Source: Campanula takesimana (lineage: Eukaryota > Streptophyta > Magnoliopsida > Asterales > Campanulaceae). From it: 64,000 bases of DNA. The position numbers were made by a program, and so were the translations under genes. The notes below the pieces were generated by a model. That model saw nothing but the letters and a program-made list of their open reading frames with translations, did not search any database and was not told the DNA's origin. Of this stretch, positions 29,921 to 41,178 are shown in pieces; position 1 is the stretch's first letter, and each line of letters starts with the position of its first letter. The DNA lies in the NCBI GenBank assembly GCA_026119855.1, contig JAOWBW010000301.1, positions 868,001 through 932,000 of the forward strand, read 5' to 3'.

Positions 29921-32230
29921 CATTACAAAGAAAGGAAACACACGCTCGGCTATGGCCTCCATATCCTCTTGGGTGAGTGTATTAGAGACACTCTCGGACT
30001 CGAAAGTAAGTGTGAGCCTCTCTTCCTTTGTTGCTGTGCGGGGTATGCAACCCATTTCTTGGACTAAGAATTCTTCGGATACCACGGGCCCTTTCGTAGA
30101 ATACCAATTGTTGATCGGCTCGGAACTTGACGAGATCTCACTGATAGTCTCTTTCATGGTGACGGTGCCATGGATGGCGTTGACTTGGCATTCATTCATT
30201 ATGGCAAGCTCTTCGAACATGGAGGCTAAATCTGTCAGTTCTTCCCCCATGGTGATTTCTGTCTCGGACTCTATAGTCACCTTCCTTCCCCACCATTCAC
30301 GGGGCGACATGGGAGTTGGTTCCCTTTCGGATTTCTGGATCTCACAATCAGAGAAGATTTCGAGACCGGGCTTTTTGACACCCTTATTGTTAACCCATGG
30401 CTCGGGAAAGATCATGTATGGAACGTCTTCCCCTTGGCGAACAAAATAGCCATTCAACGTCTTGCGGTAAGGCCTTAGATTAGGGACTTCATAACGACGG
30501 CCTTCTTTACGAGCTCGGGCCTTTTCATTCTTGATCGCTTGCTCTTGTTTCAAGTCTTCACTGGAGGGCTCGTACCCCAAACCGAATGTGTTCTTGACAA
30601 ATGGGACTTGCACAGGATGTAGGATTCCTTGTTGATATTTCCCTAGGCCTAAACCAGGGAAGTAGTCCATATTCCTCATCATGCGGAGGACTTTGTGATT
30701 GCTGGGGGTCCATGATCCGTTTCCCCCTTCTTTGTCAATGGCGTTGATTGAGACGCCGGAGAGAGTGGAGTCTGGTAGACCATGCTGAACTTGGTGGACG
30801 GGCTCACTTTTTCTGTGGATAGTGACGTTTTCGGCCATGACGGTCACTATTTCATCACCATTTCGGATCTTGACACATTGATAGAGAGTTGAGGGGACGG
30901 TATTAGAACTGTGAATCCATGGTCGACCCAAAAGCAAGTTGAACGAGGCCGGGATGTAAAGCACTTGGAATGGAACGGACATGACCATGCTTCCAAACTC
31001 AATATCTATTTCGATCATGCCCATGATTGTACGGGCGGTGCTGTTATAACCTCGGATTACTTGAGTAGAAGGCTTCAAATTGGAATCCTTAAGCCCCAGT
31101 ATGCCCATGATTCTTCTAGGCATGAGGTTGAGTGCGGTACCACCGTCCACTAAGACTCTTGAGATGGGCCTCCCCCTTGCTCGTACCTTGAGGTAAATAG
31201 CCTCGTTGTGGTTGGAACCGAATGGTGGAAGGTCCATATCGGCAAAGGTGATGACGCTGCCGAAATGAATGTGACCGATCATTGCCGTGAGGTCCTCGGG
31301 AGTCGTATCGGGAGAAACTGATGTATCATCGAGATTGCGGATGACAAGATCTCGGTGTTTCTTTGAGGATGCAATGAGGTACCAAATAGAGATGTTGGCT
31401 TGAGTTTTCTTGAGTTGGACAAGTAGAGGATCTTCGGGAGTGTCGCGATCTTGCGGCCTTTGAGAAGAGGAGCTTGGTGCGGAAGTGGAAGGGTTGCTTG
31501 CTATGACTCGACCGGATCGAGTTAGCATGTTGACGTTCCCATCTTGCTTCTTTTTCCTATTCTCTAGTACTTCCCTCATTACCTCATCGTAAGTTACAAC
31601 ATAACAAGAATTGTCAAGTTTATTCATAACATAGGGCCCCCCATTCACAATTGGGGTTGAATGGGTGGTCCCCTCGAGTTCTCCTATCTCTATTACATTG
31701 ACATGTTCGCCATTAGTCACTACAAATTCTTTATTGTCTATGAGATCTTGAATGACATTGTGGAGAACGAAGCATTCCTCGGTGGTGTGGCCACTATATT
31801 GGTGGTAGCCACAATATTTGTGGTGAGCATGATTGGGGTGGACCGTCTTCGGTTGGTACCCTTGTACGGGTGTGACTTGACCCTTTGCTTTGAGGACTTC
31901 GAACACTTCGGTTTGAGTCATGCCTTGGAGAGGCGTGTAGACACGGTCATTTCGAAACTTCTTCCCTTGAGGTGGAGGAACCTTTTTGTAATTCCCCTTA
32001 TCGATAGTGACGGCGTTGACCGAGGCCTCTTTTGTGGAGTTGGAAGCGGCCTTGTAGCGGTAGCTAGGAGCACTTTTCTTCACTTCTTTGAGCAACTCGT
32101 CCATTCGGACCCCCGCCTCATACATTTGGGAGAAATCCGCGTAGCAAGCCCCACTTAGGTGGGTACGAAGATCAATTTTGAGACATTTGAGAAAGATGTC
32201 CATTTGCTCCTTGGTATTTGGCCTTTCCAA
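29876..32230 (-). CDS. Gag C-terminus, protease and G-patch-like region of element D (784 aa open)
   Basis: Order: end of capsid (MDIFLKCLKIDLRTHLSG), FTPLQG-type TPLQGMTQTEVFEVL, Cys/His motif CGYHQYSGHTTEEC, linker with EVLENRKKKQ and MLTRSGRVIA, then protease with LVDGGTALNLMP (active-site Asp) and LLGRPWIHS. After it comes KVLRMMRNMDYFPGLGLGKYQQG, which resembles a glycine-rich G-patch. The rest leads into RT, with the frame lost near 29925. It should cut the polyprotein and bind RNA. Two stops separate it from the Gag N-terminus. Confidence 0.82.
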   Translation of the reverse strand: MERPNTKEQMDIFLKCLKIDLRTHLSGACYADFSQMYEAGVRMDELLKEVKKSAPSYRYKAASNSTKEASVNAVTIDKGNYKKVPPPQGKKFRNDRVYTPLQGMTQTEVFEVLKAKGQVTPVQGYQPKTVHPNHAHHKYCGYHQYSGHTTEECFVLHNVIQDLIDNKEFVVTNGEHVNVIEIGELEGTTHSTPIVNGGPYVMNKLDNSCYVVTYDEVMREVLENRKKKQDGNVNMLTRSGRVIASNPSTSAPSSSSQRPQDRDTPEDPLLVQLKKTQANISIWYLIASSKKHRDLVIRNLDDTSVSPDTTPEDLTAMIGHIHFGSVITFADMDLPPFGSNHNEAIYLKVRARGRPISRVLVDGGTALNLMPRRIMGILGLKDSNLKPSTQVIRGYNSTARTIMGMIEIDIEFGSMVMSVPFQVLYIPASFNLLLGRPWIHSSNTVPSTLYQCVKIRNGDEIVTVMAENVTIHRKSEPVHQVQHGLPDSTLSGVSINAIDKEGGNGSWTPSNHKVLRMMRNMDYFPGLGLGKYQQGILHPVQVPFVKNTFGLGYEPSSEDLKQEQAIKNEKARARKEGRRYEVPNLRPYRKTLNGYFVRQGEDVPYMIFPEPWVNNKGVKKPGLEIFSDCEIQKSEREPTPMSPREWWGRKVTIESETEITMGEELTDLASMFEELAIMNECQVNAIHGTVTMKETISEISSSSEPINNWYSTKGPVVSEEFLVQEMGCIPRTATKEERLTLTFESESVSNTLTQEDMEAIAERVFPFFVMKNLIFLSTLRLQTS

Positions 32231-33259
32231 AATCTCGGAGAGTTTATCATTCCATCTCCTTCTGAAGTCGATGAAGGACTCGTGGTCTCGTTGAGTAGTG
32301 TTCTCTAGCTCTTTCCTTGTGGGCCGGTTAGTGGTATTGCCTTGGTATTAGTTCTTGAAGGCATGCATGGCGGAGTCCCAATCAAGACGGACAGTGAGCG
32401 GGAGAGTAGCTTACCAATCTTTTGCCGCCCCCTCGAGAGTGAGAGGAAAGCATTGAGCCATCACCTTGGGGGAGACCTTCTTCGGAACCATTGCCCAAAT
32501 ATAAGTCTCAATGTGAGCCATAGGACAAGAGTTGCCCTTGAATTTGCTTATGTCGGGCATCTTGAACTTATCAGGAAGAGCGGCCATAGTACTCATGAGG
32601 ATGGATGATTGATAAAGGCTTGTGTCGGAGCCTTTCCCCATGTTGAGCCCATTGAATTTTTGGTCGATGTAGGCCATAATAGAATCCACCATTTTGGGCT
32701 CATTGTTCTCGGAACTTGGCTCTCCCATTTTCTTGGTGCGGGTGTTGACATAAGGACTTTTGAACAAACCCTCGGTCCATTCGGATTCGTCATCGTTATT
32801 CTTGTTCTTCCCCTTGGCAAGATTAGTGAGCTTTTCTTTCATTAGCTCCATCTCGGCCTCGTGGGCCTCCCTTTGGCTGTCGAGGTGGGATTGCCAAATG
32901 TCGTCTTTGCTTTGTGCCTCCTTATTAAGGGTGGAGACTTTCTCTTGGAGGAGTTGGACCATGGTTGAAAGCTGTTCGAGAGACATTATGTTGCTGCTGC
33001 CGGTCATGGCTGAGGTAGAAGCTGTTGGAGTGATCTCTTCACGGACTAACCGATTTGCCGAATCCCGGTAGACTCTGTAAGTACCAATTGAACCTATATT
33101 GCAGAAGAGGCCCTTGTCAGTCTTGAGTAACATTTGCGGTACACGAAGAGGCTTAGAACACACAGTTGGGCACACGACTCGAACCACATAAGAAAATAAT
33201 GGAATCGTCACACTAGTATATAGACCATCTCGCGGTCCCATATACTCATCGGATTCCAT
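32231..33259 (-). pseudogene. Gag N-terminus and capsid of element D, two stops
   Basis: Open from 33259 to 32411: DKGLFCNIG and YRVYRDSANRLVRE segments shared with C, then MSLEQLSTMVQLLQEKVSTL (coiled coil), then capsid FKMPDISKFKG and TYIWAMVPKKVSP to AAKDW. TAA follows at 32411 where C has TAT. A second TAA for Gln occurs near 32349. The true start is uncertain; homology with A suggests the Met at about 33007, but the conserved residues upstream favour an earlier start. Confidence 0.75.
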
Positions 33260-34224
33260 CGCATTTGTGAATCCTACATGTATCGGGATTAAACTAAATT
33301 AATGTAGTAAAGCATACATGCGGGGACGGATTTTTATTTTCATCCAAAATAACCACTTTTGGGGACGGATTTTTATTGCGTCCTTTTCAACAAATTGGCA
33401 TGTATGATTTGAAGACATTAGGTTAGGGAAATCTCGGTACATGGAAACCGACTTGAGTCACGGAGTGTTAGACCCTAACTAGAATTGTGTGGCTTGTGCT
33501 CGGCTTGAATATGAGGCTCAAAGGTCACCCCCGGCATGTAGTCTTGAACTACGCAACTGGCTGAGGTTGACCGCTTCGAAAGAGTAAAGGTCGGGTGGAG
33601 CTTGAAACTTTCTAGGACGGGCCTCGATGGGTTTGGGGTTGGACTTTGTGCGACTCGATAGTGAGTAGTTCATAGGAATATGTGCATGTAGTGTGAGGTC
33701 TAACAAGTGACAAATTTTTTTTTTTTTATAAATTACAACTCCCGAATCACCCGTGTGACCGGTAAATAAAAAACATAAAAATAAACAGTCCGAGGGTTCA
33801 ATTCTGTTCTGATGCAGGCAACTGTGCCCACACCCCACTGTTCTGCTTTGTCACTGAAACCTGTTTCTGTTCTGGGAACCAACCCATAAGCGTGCGCCTC
33901 TGAGTGTTGATACGAGACGCGCGCGCCTGGCGAGATGCTATTGGGAGGCGCGTGCTTCTGGGCACACCTGTCAGATTGTCAGATTTTGGACTCAGGGGAT
34001 TGCCCTGGTCCTTTGTGTATATTGTAACCCCTGCAGAAATGATTAGTGGAGAATAGCAAAAGAAGAAGATGAAGAACATGAAGAAGCGGGTGATTCTGGT
34101 CCTTGATGCGGGATGCGCGCGCCTTAGGCTGAAGAGGCAAGAAGCGCGCGCCTCCCCCATCAGGAATCAGAATGCCCAGAAAAGATGTAGATTTTGATCA
34201 CAATGCAAGTTTAACCCTCAAATC
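33260..34224 (-). promoter_or_regulatory. 5' leader of element D
   Basis: Same order as in A and B, on the minus strand: CpG blocks (34144 region, 34115 region and 33919-33926), the strand matching GCGTAGTTC (33546-33554) and the hairpin at 33309-33410. No convincing ORF. Confidence 0.65.
33309..33410 (-). promoter_or_regulatory. Conserved leader hairpin (element D)
   Basis: Arms AAAGCATACATGC (33309-33321) and GCATGTATGATTT (33398-33410), 12 of 13 pairs. Inner GGACG/CGTCC strands are still recognisable. Confidence 0.55.
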
Positions 34225-34242
34225 TCCCCAGCGGAGTCGCCA
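34225..34242 (-). promoter_or_regulatory. Primer-binding site, tRNA-Arg type (element D)
   Basis: Plus strand TCCCCAGCGGAGTCGCCA, the 3' end of tRNA-Arg(ACG) with CCA, so a perfect primer site one base from the LTR. Confidence 0.88.
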
Positions 34243-34243
34243 C

Positions 34244-35268
34244 TGTAGATACCCCGGGGAACCACGGCTTGGCTAGAGCGGTGAATTATCCTAGGATGTC
34301 TAACTTGTTTTAGATTGTTTAGAGTCACCACCTATGTTTTGAGGAACATAAGAAAAACCTATTGATAATAGCCTAAGTTTGATTACGAAAACAGAGATTC
34401 CTTGTTTTGAGGTTCGGGGGTTAGATTACGAGATGGGAAGTACCGAAACACCCATCTCGCCCAACTAAAGTTGGTCTTGCTTGATCAAAATCTACATGAA
34501 TGATAAACGTTCTTCTTCTTCTTCTTTAAATCTTGAAAAGGGGTTTAAAATAGAGTTTGGAATGTAGGAGATAACTCTTTAACCGACCTCAATGAGATGA
34601 GGTGATCATTAGAGTCATGTCCCAAAATGATTTGGGTGATTGCACTTTGATAATACAAAAGAAAGAGAAAAGAGATGAAGTTGAGAAGGGGAAAGAAATA
34701 GCTTTACCTAGACTTCGAGAGACTTCAAACACTTCTTGTTGAATTACTTGGAGAAATCCTTTGGAAAATGCTTTGAAAGTAGGAAATTTGGTAAAGTCAA
34801 AGTCTTTCGGTCCTTTTTGGTCAAAGTTTTTGTGTAAATTTTTGTCTCTCCTTTCCGTCCTTGAAAATGGAGGTAAAGGGAGGTTTTTATAGGTGAAAGA
34901 GGGATGTTTTTGGTGACAAAACTCAGTCACCAAGAAATCCTTCCCGGGCAAAATCCTGTAAATTGAGCAAGGGAGAGAATCCTGGCCAGAAATCTGTAAC
35001 TGACGCCCAGAGGCGCGCGCTTCCTGGTTTGGGGGCGGGAGGCGCGCGTGTCTGGCTCCTCCTGTCGGAGGCGTGCGACTCAGAGAAGGCAATTTTGACA
35101 GAATGGACTAGAAAGTCAGCCCTGTTATTCAGTTTAGTCCCTGGACTTAACGAAGTCAGTCAGGAACTTAATGGAAGTGACAGAAACTAACGAGAAACAC
35201 TTAAAATGGGGAGAAACACAAGATCAAATGTGCAATCGGGGTGAGCGGTCCAAGGCGGGGTGTCTACA
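34244..35268 (-). repeat. 5' LTR of element D (1025 bp)
   Basis: Matches 20454-21478 with about 1.7 percent differences by eye. TATA box (reverse) at 34885-34891. Followed by the target duplication GAAAG. Confidence 0.95.
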
Positions 35269-36901
35269 GAAAGGCTTCTCAAAGATGTAGCGGAGCGGGT
35301 CCACTTTTGCTACTATCTTGATCGGAAAGGCTTCCATGAAATGTTTGAGCTTTTGAACGACCCAAACTAATGTCGCACATTACTTCTCCAAGACAGAGTA
35401 GTTCTTTTCGCCTCCTAAAAATCGGCGACTGACAAAATAAATGGCATTCTCCTTTGTGGAGTCTCGTTGCTCTTGTGCTAGCATAGCCCCTAGGGCTTCA
35501 TCATTCACTATGAGGTTGATCAAGAGAGGCTTCTCTTTGTGAGGTGGAACCAAAACTGGAGGGCATGTCAAGTAATGCTTCACTTGATCGAAAGCTTCTT
35601 GGCAAGTGTTGGTCCATTCTAGAGCCACATTCTTCTTGAGTAGTTTGAAGATTGGCTCACACATGGATGTAAGCTTGTGCACAAACCGACTGATGTACTG
35701 AAGTCTGCCCATGAAGCCTTTGATTTCCTTCTGTGTCTTGGGAGGAGGTATGTCAATGATTTCCTTGATTTTCTTGTGATCTACTTCAATTCCTCTTTCA
35801 GTGACTATGTAGCCAAGAACCTTGCCTCGGATAACCCCAAAAGTGCACTTTGCGGGATTGAGTCTCATCTTGTGCTGTCGAAGCTTTTCAAAGAACTTGT
35901 GGAGGTCGATCAAATGTTGACTGTCGGTCCCCTTTGAATGGATGATCATGTCATCCACGTAGACCTCGATCTCTTTGTGAATCATGTCATGGAACAAGTC
36001 TGTCACGGCCCTTTGATAAGTAGCCCCAGCGTTCCTTAGCCCAAATGGCATAACTGTGTAGCAAAAGGTGCCCCATGGTGTTGTGAAAGTAGTCTTGTGT
36101 TGACCATCCACAAGCAAGCAGACCTCGTAGGTAGCAGTGGAGTCAACTAGCATGTCGATGTTGGGTAGTGGAACGTCATCCTTAGGAGAAGCTTTGTTCA
36201 AATCCCGGAAGTCTACACATACACGGACCTTGCCGTTAGCCTTTCTGACTGTCACGACATTTGCAAACCATAATGGATATTCAATAACTTTGATGAAGCC
36301 CACACTGAGAAGCTTCTCTATCTCTTCTATGAATTGTAAAGACCATTCTGGCTTGATCTCTCTGAGTTTCCGCTTTGTCGGCTTAGCGTCGTCTCTGATT
36401 GGAATTCTGTGCTTAGCGACCTTTCTATCTAAACCCGGCATATCTTTGTATGACCATGCAAATACATCCACGAACTCTTTGAGCAGTGCAGTGAATCTAT
36501 TTTTCTCTTCCCCCTTGAAGAAGCTTCCAATCATGGTTTCTTTCGGCTCTTCATCGGTACCCAGATTAACCACATGCAATTCTTTGTCAGCCCCTGGACC
36601 ATTTTCACCACGACTACGGACCTGTTGAGAAAGTTGATTTAAGTATGTTGTGTTTTCGTGGTCTATTTCATCATTACTTGAATCGTTATTAACTAGTTCA
36701 TTAGATTCATTATTAGTTAATTCATCATTCATGATGTTTGCAATCTCAGGGTACTCAGAAAGATCGAATTTTTCATTAACAAAGAAAGGGAACACACGAT
36801 CGGCTATGGCCTCCATATCCTCTTGGGTGAGGGTATCGAAAACACTCTCGGACTCGAAAGTGAATGTGAACAAGTCTTCCTTTGTGGCCTTGCGCGGAAT
36901 T
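35269..36901 (-). pseudogene. Reverse transcriptase of element C, decayed
   Basis: Same motifs as in D: VRVCVDFRDLNKASPKDD, FCYTVMPFGLRNAGATYQ, YVDDMIIHS, LGYIVTERGIEV. A 39-bp in-frame loss removes FAGYNQILMAEED just after the first catalytic Asp (LLVDG directly followed by QHKTTF). Stops at 36901 (TGA for Cys) and 35380 (TAA for Ser). Polymerase function should be lost. The left end is the D insertion site. Confidence 0.85.
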
Positions 36902-38205
36902 CACCCCATCTTCTCGACCAAGAATTCCTCGGATACCACGGGTCCCTTCGTAGAATACCAGTTGTTGATTGGCTCAGAGCTTGGCTGGATCTCGCTGATA
37001 TTGTCCCTTCTCGTGTCAGTGTCATAGATGGAATTTACTTGACATTCGTCCATGATGGCGAGTTCTTCGAACATGGAAGCTAAATCCGTCAATTCTTCCC
37101 CCACGGTAATCTCTGTCTTGGACTCTATGGTCACTTTCTTCCCCCACCATTCTTAGGGCGACATGGGAGTTGGTTCCCTTTTGGATTTCTGAATCTCACA
37201 GTCGGCAAAGATTTCAAGACCGGGATTTCTAACGCCCTTTCTGTTGACCCATGGCTCGGGAAAGATTACGTACGGAACATCTTCCCTGTGGCGGATAAAG
37301 TAGCCATTCAGTGTCTTACGGTAAGGTCTCAAACTGGGAATCTCATGATTACGGCCTTCTCTTCGAGCTCGGGCCTTTTCATTCTTGACGGCTTGCTCGT
37401 ATTTCAAGTCATCTTTGGAAGGCTCATATCCCAGACCGAACGTGTTCTTAACAAAAGGAATCTCCACGGGTTACATTCTACCCTGTTGGTATTTCCCTAG
37501 GCCTAGACCGGGAAAGTAATTCATATTCCTCATCATGCGGAGGACTTTGTGGTTTCCGAGGGTCTATGATCCGTTTCCCCCTTGTTCATCGATGGAGTTG
37601 ATTGAGACGCCTGAGAGGGTGGAGTCTTCTAAACCGTGTTGAACTTGGTGGATGGGTTCCCCCTTTTTATGGATAGTGACGTTTTCTGCCATGACGGTCA
37701 CTATTTCATCCCCATTTTTGAACTTCACACACTGATGGAGAGTTGAAGGGACGGCATTAGAACTGTATATCCACGGTCGGCCCAAGAGCAAGTTGAATGA
37801 AGAAGGTACATCGAGCACTTGCAATGGGACAGACATGATCATGCTCCCAAACTCAATGTCTATTTCCCCCATACCCATGACTGTGCGGGCAGTGCTGTCG
37901 TAACCTCGGATCACTTGAGTAGAAGGCTTTAAGTCTGAATTCTTAAGCCCCAGTATGCCCATGATTCGGTCGGGCATTAGGTTGAGTGCGGAACCACCGT
38001 CAACCAAGACTCTTGAAATAGGTCTCCCCCTTGCTCTCACTTTTAGATAGATGGCCTCATTGTGATCAGACCCAAATGGTGGAAGGTCTATATCGGCAAA
38101 AGTGATGACATTTCCAAAATTAATGTGTCCTATCATTGCAGTAAGGTCCTCGGGAGTTGTATCGGGAGATATCGATGTGTCGTCGAGATTACTGATGACA
38201 AGACC
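36902..38205 (-). pseudogene. Protease and linker to RT of element C, decayed
   Basis: Same frame as gag and RT. Protease with LVDGGSALNLMPDRIMG and LLGRPWIYSS; the active-site Asp is kept. Stops at 37564 (TAG for Trp), near 37470, and at 37153. The G-patch-like stretch RMMRN-YFPGLGLGKYQQG is present with one stop in it. The FGLGYEPS and NGYFIRH segments match D. Confidence 0.8.
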
Positions 38206-40043
38206 TCAGTGCTTCTTTGAGGATGCAATGAGGTCCCAAATGGAGATGTTGGCTTGAGTTTTCTTGAGTTGTATCAACAAAGGATCTTCGGGAGTGTCGC
38301 GAGCTTCCGATCTTTGAGAGGAGGTGCTTGGTGCAGAAGTAGTGGGGTTGCTTGCTATGACTCGTCCGGATCGAGTTAGCATGTTGATGTTCCCCTCTTG
38401 CCTCTTTTTCCTATTCTCTAATACTTCCCTCAATACCTCATCGTAAGTCACAACGTAACAAGAATTGTCAAATTTATTCAACTCATTGGAGCCCTCATTC
38501 ACAATTGGGATTGAATGAGTGGTCTCCTCAAATTCTCCTATCTCTATTACATTGACATCGTCACCACTAGGCACTATGAAATCTTTCTTGTCTATGAGAT
38601 CTTGGATGACATTGCGGAGGACAAAGCATTCCTCAGTGGTGTGGCCACTATGTTGGTGGTAGCCACAATATTTGTGATGAGCATGCTTGGCATTGATCGA
38701 CTTGGGTTGATACCCTTGTATAGGTGTGATTTGGCCCTTTGCTTTGAGAACTTCCAAGGCCTCGGTTTGAGTCATGCCTTGGAGAGGAGTGTAGAAATGG
38801 TCATTTTGAGATTTCTTGCCTTGAGGTGGAGGAACCCTTTTATAATTCCCCTTGTCGGTAGTGATGGCATTGACCAAAGCCTCTTTGGTGGAGTTAAAGG
38901 CGGCCTTGTAACGGAAGCTATGAGCACTTTTCTTGATCTCCTTGAGCAAATCATCCACTCGGACCCCCGCCTCATAAATTTGAGAGAAATCCGCATAGCA
39001 AGCCCCACTTAGGTGGGTGCGAAGATCAATCTTTAGACACTTGAGAAATATGTCCATTTGCTCTTTGTTATTAGGTCTCTCGACAATTTCGGCAAGCTTG
39101 TCATTCCACCTTCTCATGAAGTCTATAAAGGACTCATTGTCCCTTTGAGTAGTGTTCTCAAGCTCTTTCTTGGTCGGGCGGTGAGTGGTGTTGCCTTGGT
39201 ATTGACTTTTGAAGGTGAGCATGGCGACATCCCAATCAAGATGAACTGTGAGCGGGAGAGTTGCATACCAATCTTTTGCCGCCCCCTCGAGAGTAAGAGG
39301 GAAGCATTGTGCCATGACTTTAGGAGAAACCTTCTTTGGGACCATAGCCCATATGTAGGTCTCGATGTGTGCCATGGGGCAAGAGTTGCCCTTGAACTTG
39401 CTTATGTCGGGCATCTTGAACTTGTTGGGAAGAGAAGCCATTGTGTTCATGAGAATGGATGACTGATAAAGGCTTGTGTCGGAGCCTTTCCCCATGTTGA
39501 GACCGTTGAAGCGTTGATCTTTGTAGGCCATGATTGAATCAACCATCTTGTGCTTATTGTTCTCGGTGCTCGGTTCCCCCACTTTCTTGGCACGGGCACT
39601 AACATAAGGGCTGTAAAACAAACCCTTAGTCCACTCGGATTCTTCATTGTTCTCTTTGTGTTTACCACTCGAAATCTTGGTGACCTTAGCCTTCATTTGG
39701 TCCATCTCGGCCTCGTCAGCCTCCCTTTGATTGTCAAGAGGGAATTCCAGAGGTCGTCTTTGTTTTGGGCCTCCTTATTGAGGGTGGAGACTTGCTCTTG
39801 GAGAAGTTGGACTATAGCTGAGAGTTGCTCAAGAGACATGGTGTTGTCGGTGTTGGAGCCGCCGGCCATTGATGTTGTTGGAGCTGTTGGAATAATCACT
39901 TCACGAACTAACCGATTCGCTGAATCTCGGTAGACTCTGTAAGTACCAATTGGACCTATATTGCAGAAGAGGCCCTTGTCAGTCTTGAGTAACACTTTCG
40001 GTCCATGAAGAGGTTTAGAACACACAATGGGCACACGACTCAA
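38206..40043 (-). pseudogene. Gag of element C, frameshifted
   Basis: N-terminal part 39693-40043 (DKGLFCNIGPIGTYRVYRD, then MAGGSN and SLEQLSAIVQLLQEQ). A frame change near 39700 leads to 38206-39705 with the complete capsid (FKMPDISKFKG, FPLTLEGAAKDWY, FMRRWNDKLAEIV, DIFLKCLKID), then CGYHQHSGHTTEEC and the linker. TGA at 38206 stands for Arg (CGA in D). It is the most complete capsid copy among the two long elements. Confidence 0.82.
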
Positions 40044-41159
40044 ACCACATAAGAAAAAGACTTTTTTTTTATATAAGTCGGAGGGACGGGGTCCCTTTTG
40101 AGTTTCTAAGGAAATAATGGAATCGTCACACTAGTATATAGACCTTCTCGCGGTCCCATAGACTCATCGGATTCCATCACCCTTGTGAATCCTAAACATG
40201 TCGGGATTAAACTAAATTAATGTAGTAAAGCATACATGCGGGGACAGATTTTTATTTTCGTCCATAATAACCACTTGGGGACGGTTTTTATTTCGTCCAT
40301 GATAACCACTTGGCATGTATGTTTTGAAGACATTAGTTTAGGGAAATCTCGGCACATGAAAACCGACTTAGTCACGGAGTGTTAGACCCTAACTAGAACT
40401 GTGTTAGCTTATGCTCGGCTAATGAGAGGCTTAAGGTCACCCCCGGCATGTAGTCATGAACTACGCCACGGGTTGAGGTTTACCGCTTCGAAAGAGTCAA
40501 GGTCGGGTGGAGCTTGAAACTTTCTAGGACGGGCCTCGACGGGTTTGGGGTTATGAACTTGTGCGAATCGATAGTGAGCTATTTATAGGAATTTGTGCAC
40601 ATAGTGTGAGGTCCAACATGTGACAAAACATTTTTTTTTACTTTTTTTTTGTGAAAGAAAAGCAAATAAGCACGCAATTACAACTCTCGAATCACCCGTG
40701 TGACCGATAAAAAAACAAAACAAATCAGTTTAAGAGGTCCAAATCAGTCCTTGATGTAGGCAACTGTGCCCACACCCCAATAATTCTGCTCTGTTCAGAA
40801 GCTGTTCCTGTTCTGGAAAACCACCCAGAAGCACGCGCCTCTGGCCTGTGTTGTGGGATGCGCGCGCATGACGCAGAGTCTATGGGAGGCGCCCGCTTCT
40901 GGGCAAACCTGTCAGATTGTCAAACTTTGGACTCAGGCGATTTCCCTGGTCCTGAATATACATTGTAACCCCTGCAGAAATGATTAGCGTAGAAAAAGAA
41001 GAAGAATAGGAAGAACATATGGGAGGTGGACGATTCTGGTCTTTGGTGTGGGATGCGCGCGCCTTAGGCCAAGAAGGCCACAGGCGCACCCCCATCAGAG
41101 ACCACAATGCCCAGAAAAATAAAGACATTGAACAGAAATGCAAGTTTAACCCTCAAACG
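40044..41159 (-). promoter_or_regulatory. 5' leader of element C
   Basis: Homologous to the leaders of A, B and D: hairpin at 40227-40325 (arms AAAGCATACATGC and GCATGTATGTTTT, mostly paired), the GCGTAGTTC strand (reverse) at 40458-40466, and CpG blocks near 40860 and 41055. No ORF supported. Confidence 0.6.
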
Positions 41160-41177
41160 TCCCCAGCAAAGTCGCCA
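41160..41177 (-). promoter_or_regulatory. Primer-binding site, tRNA-Arg type (element C)
   Basis: Coding sense TGGCGACTTTGCTGGGGA; two mismatches to the perfect site in D, consistent with age. Confidence 0.8.
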
Positions 41178-41178
41178 C

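Larger units (their letters stand above)
20454..35268 (-). mobile_element. Element D: complete autonomous-type Tat retrotransposon with antisense PMD gene (14,815 bp)
   Basis: Two 1025-bp LTRs, about 17 differences by eye, flanked by a perfect duplication GAAAG (20449-20453 and 35269-35273). Read on the minus strand: 5' LTR, tRNA-Arg primer site, leader, gag, protease, RT, RNaseH, aRNaseH, integrase, post-CDS stem-loops and pseudoknot motif, an antisense gene region of about 3.5 kb, a 23-bp minisatellite and the 3' LTR. Inserted in the RNaseH of element C. A few stops and frameshifts break gag and pol, while integrase is intact. Confidence 0.95.

Noticed and set aside
29952..30449. Long plus-strand frames over the gag-pro of D and C (also 31661-32158, 36137-36628, 38515-39012)
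   Set aside because: They are antisense shadows of real coding frames; no start context, no motifs, and they mirror the codon structure of the opposite strand.
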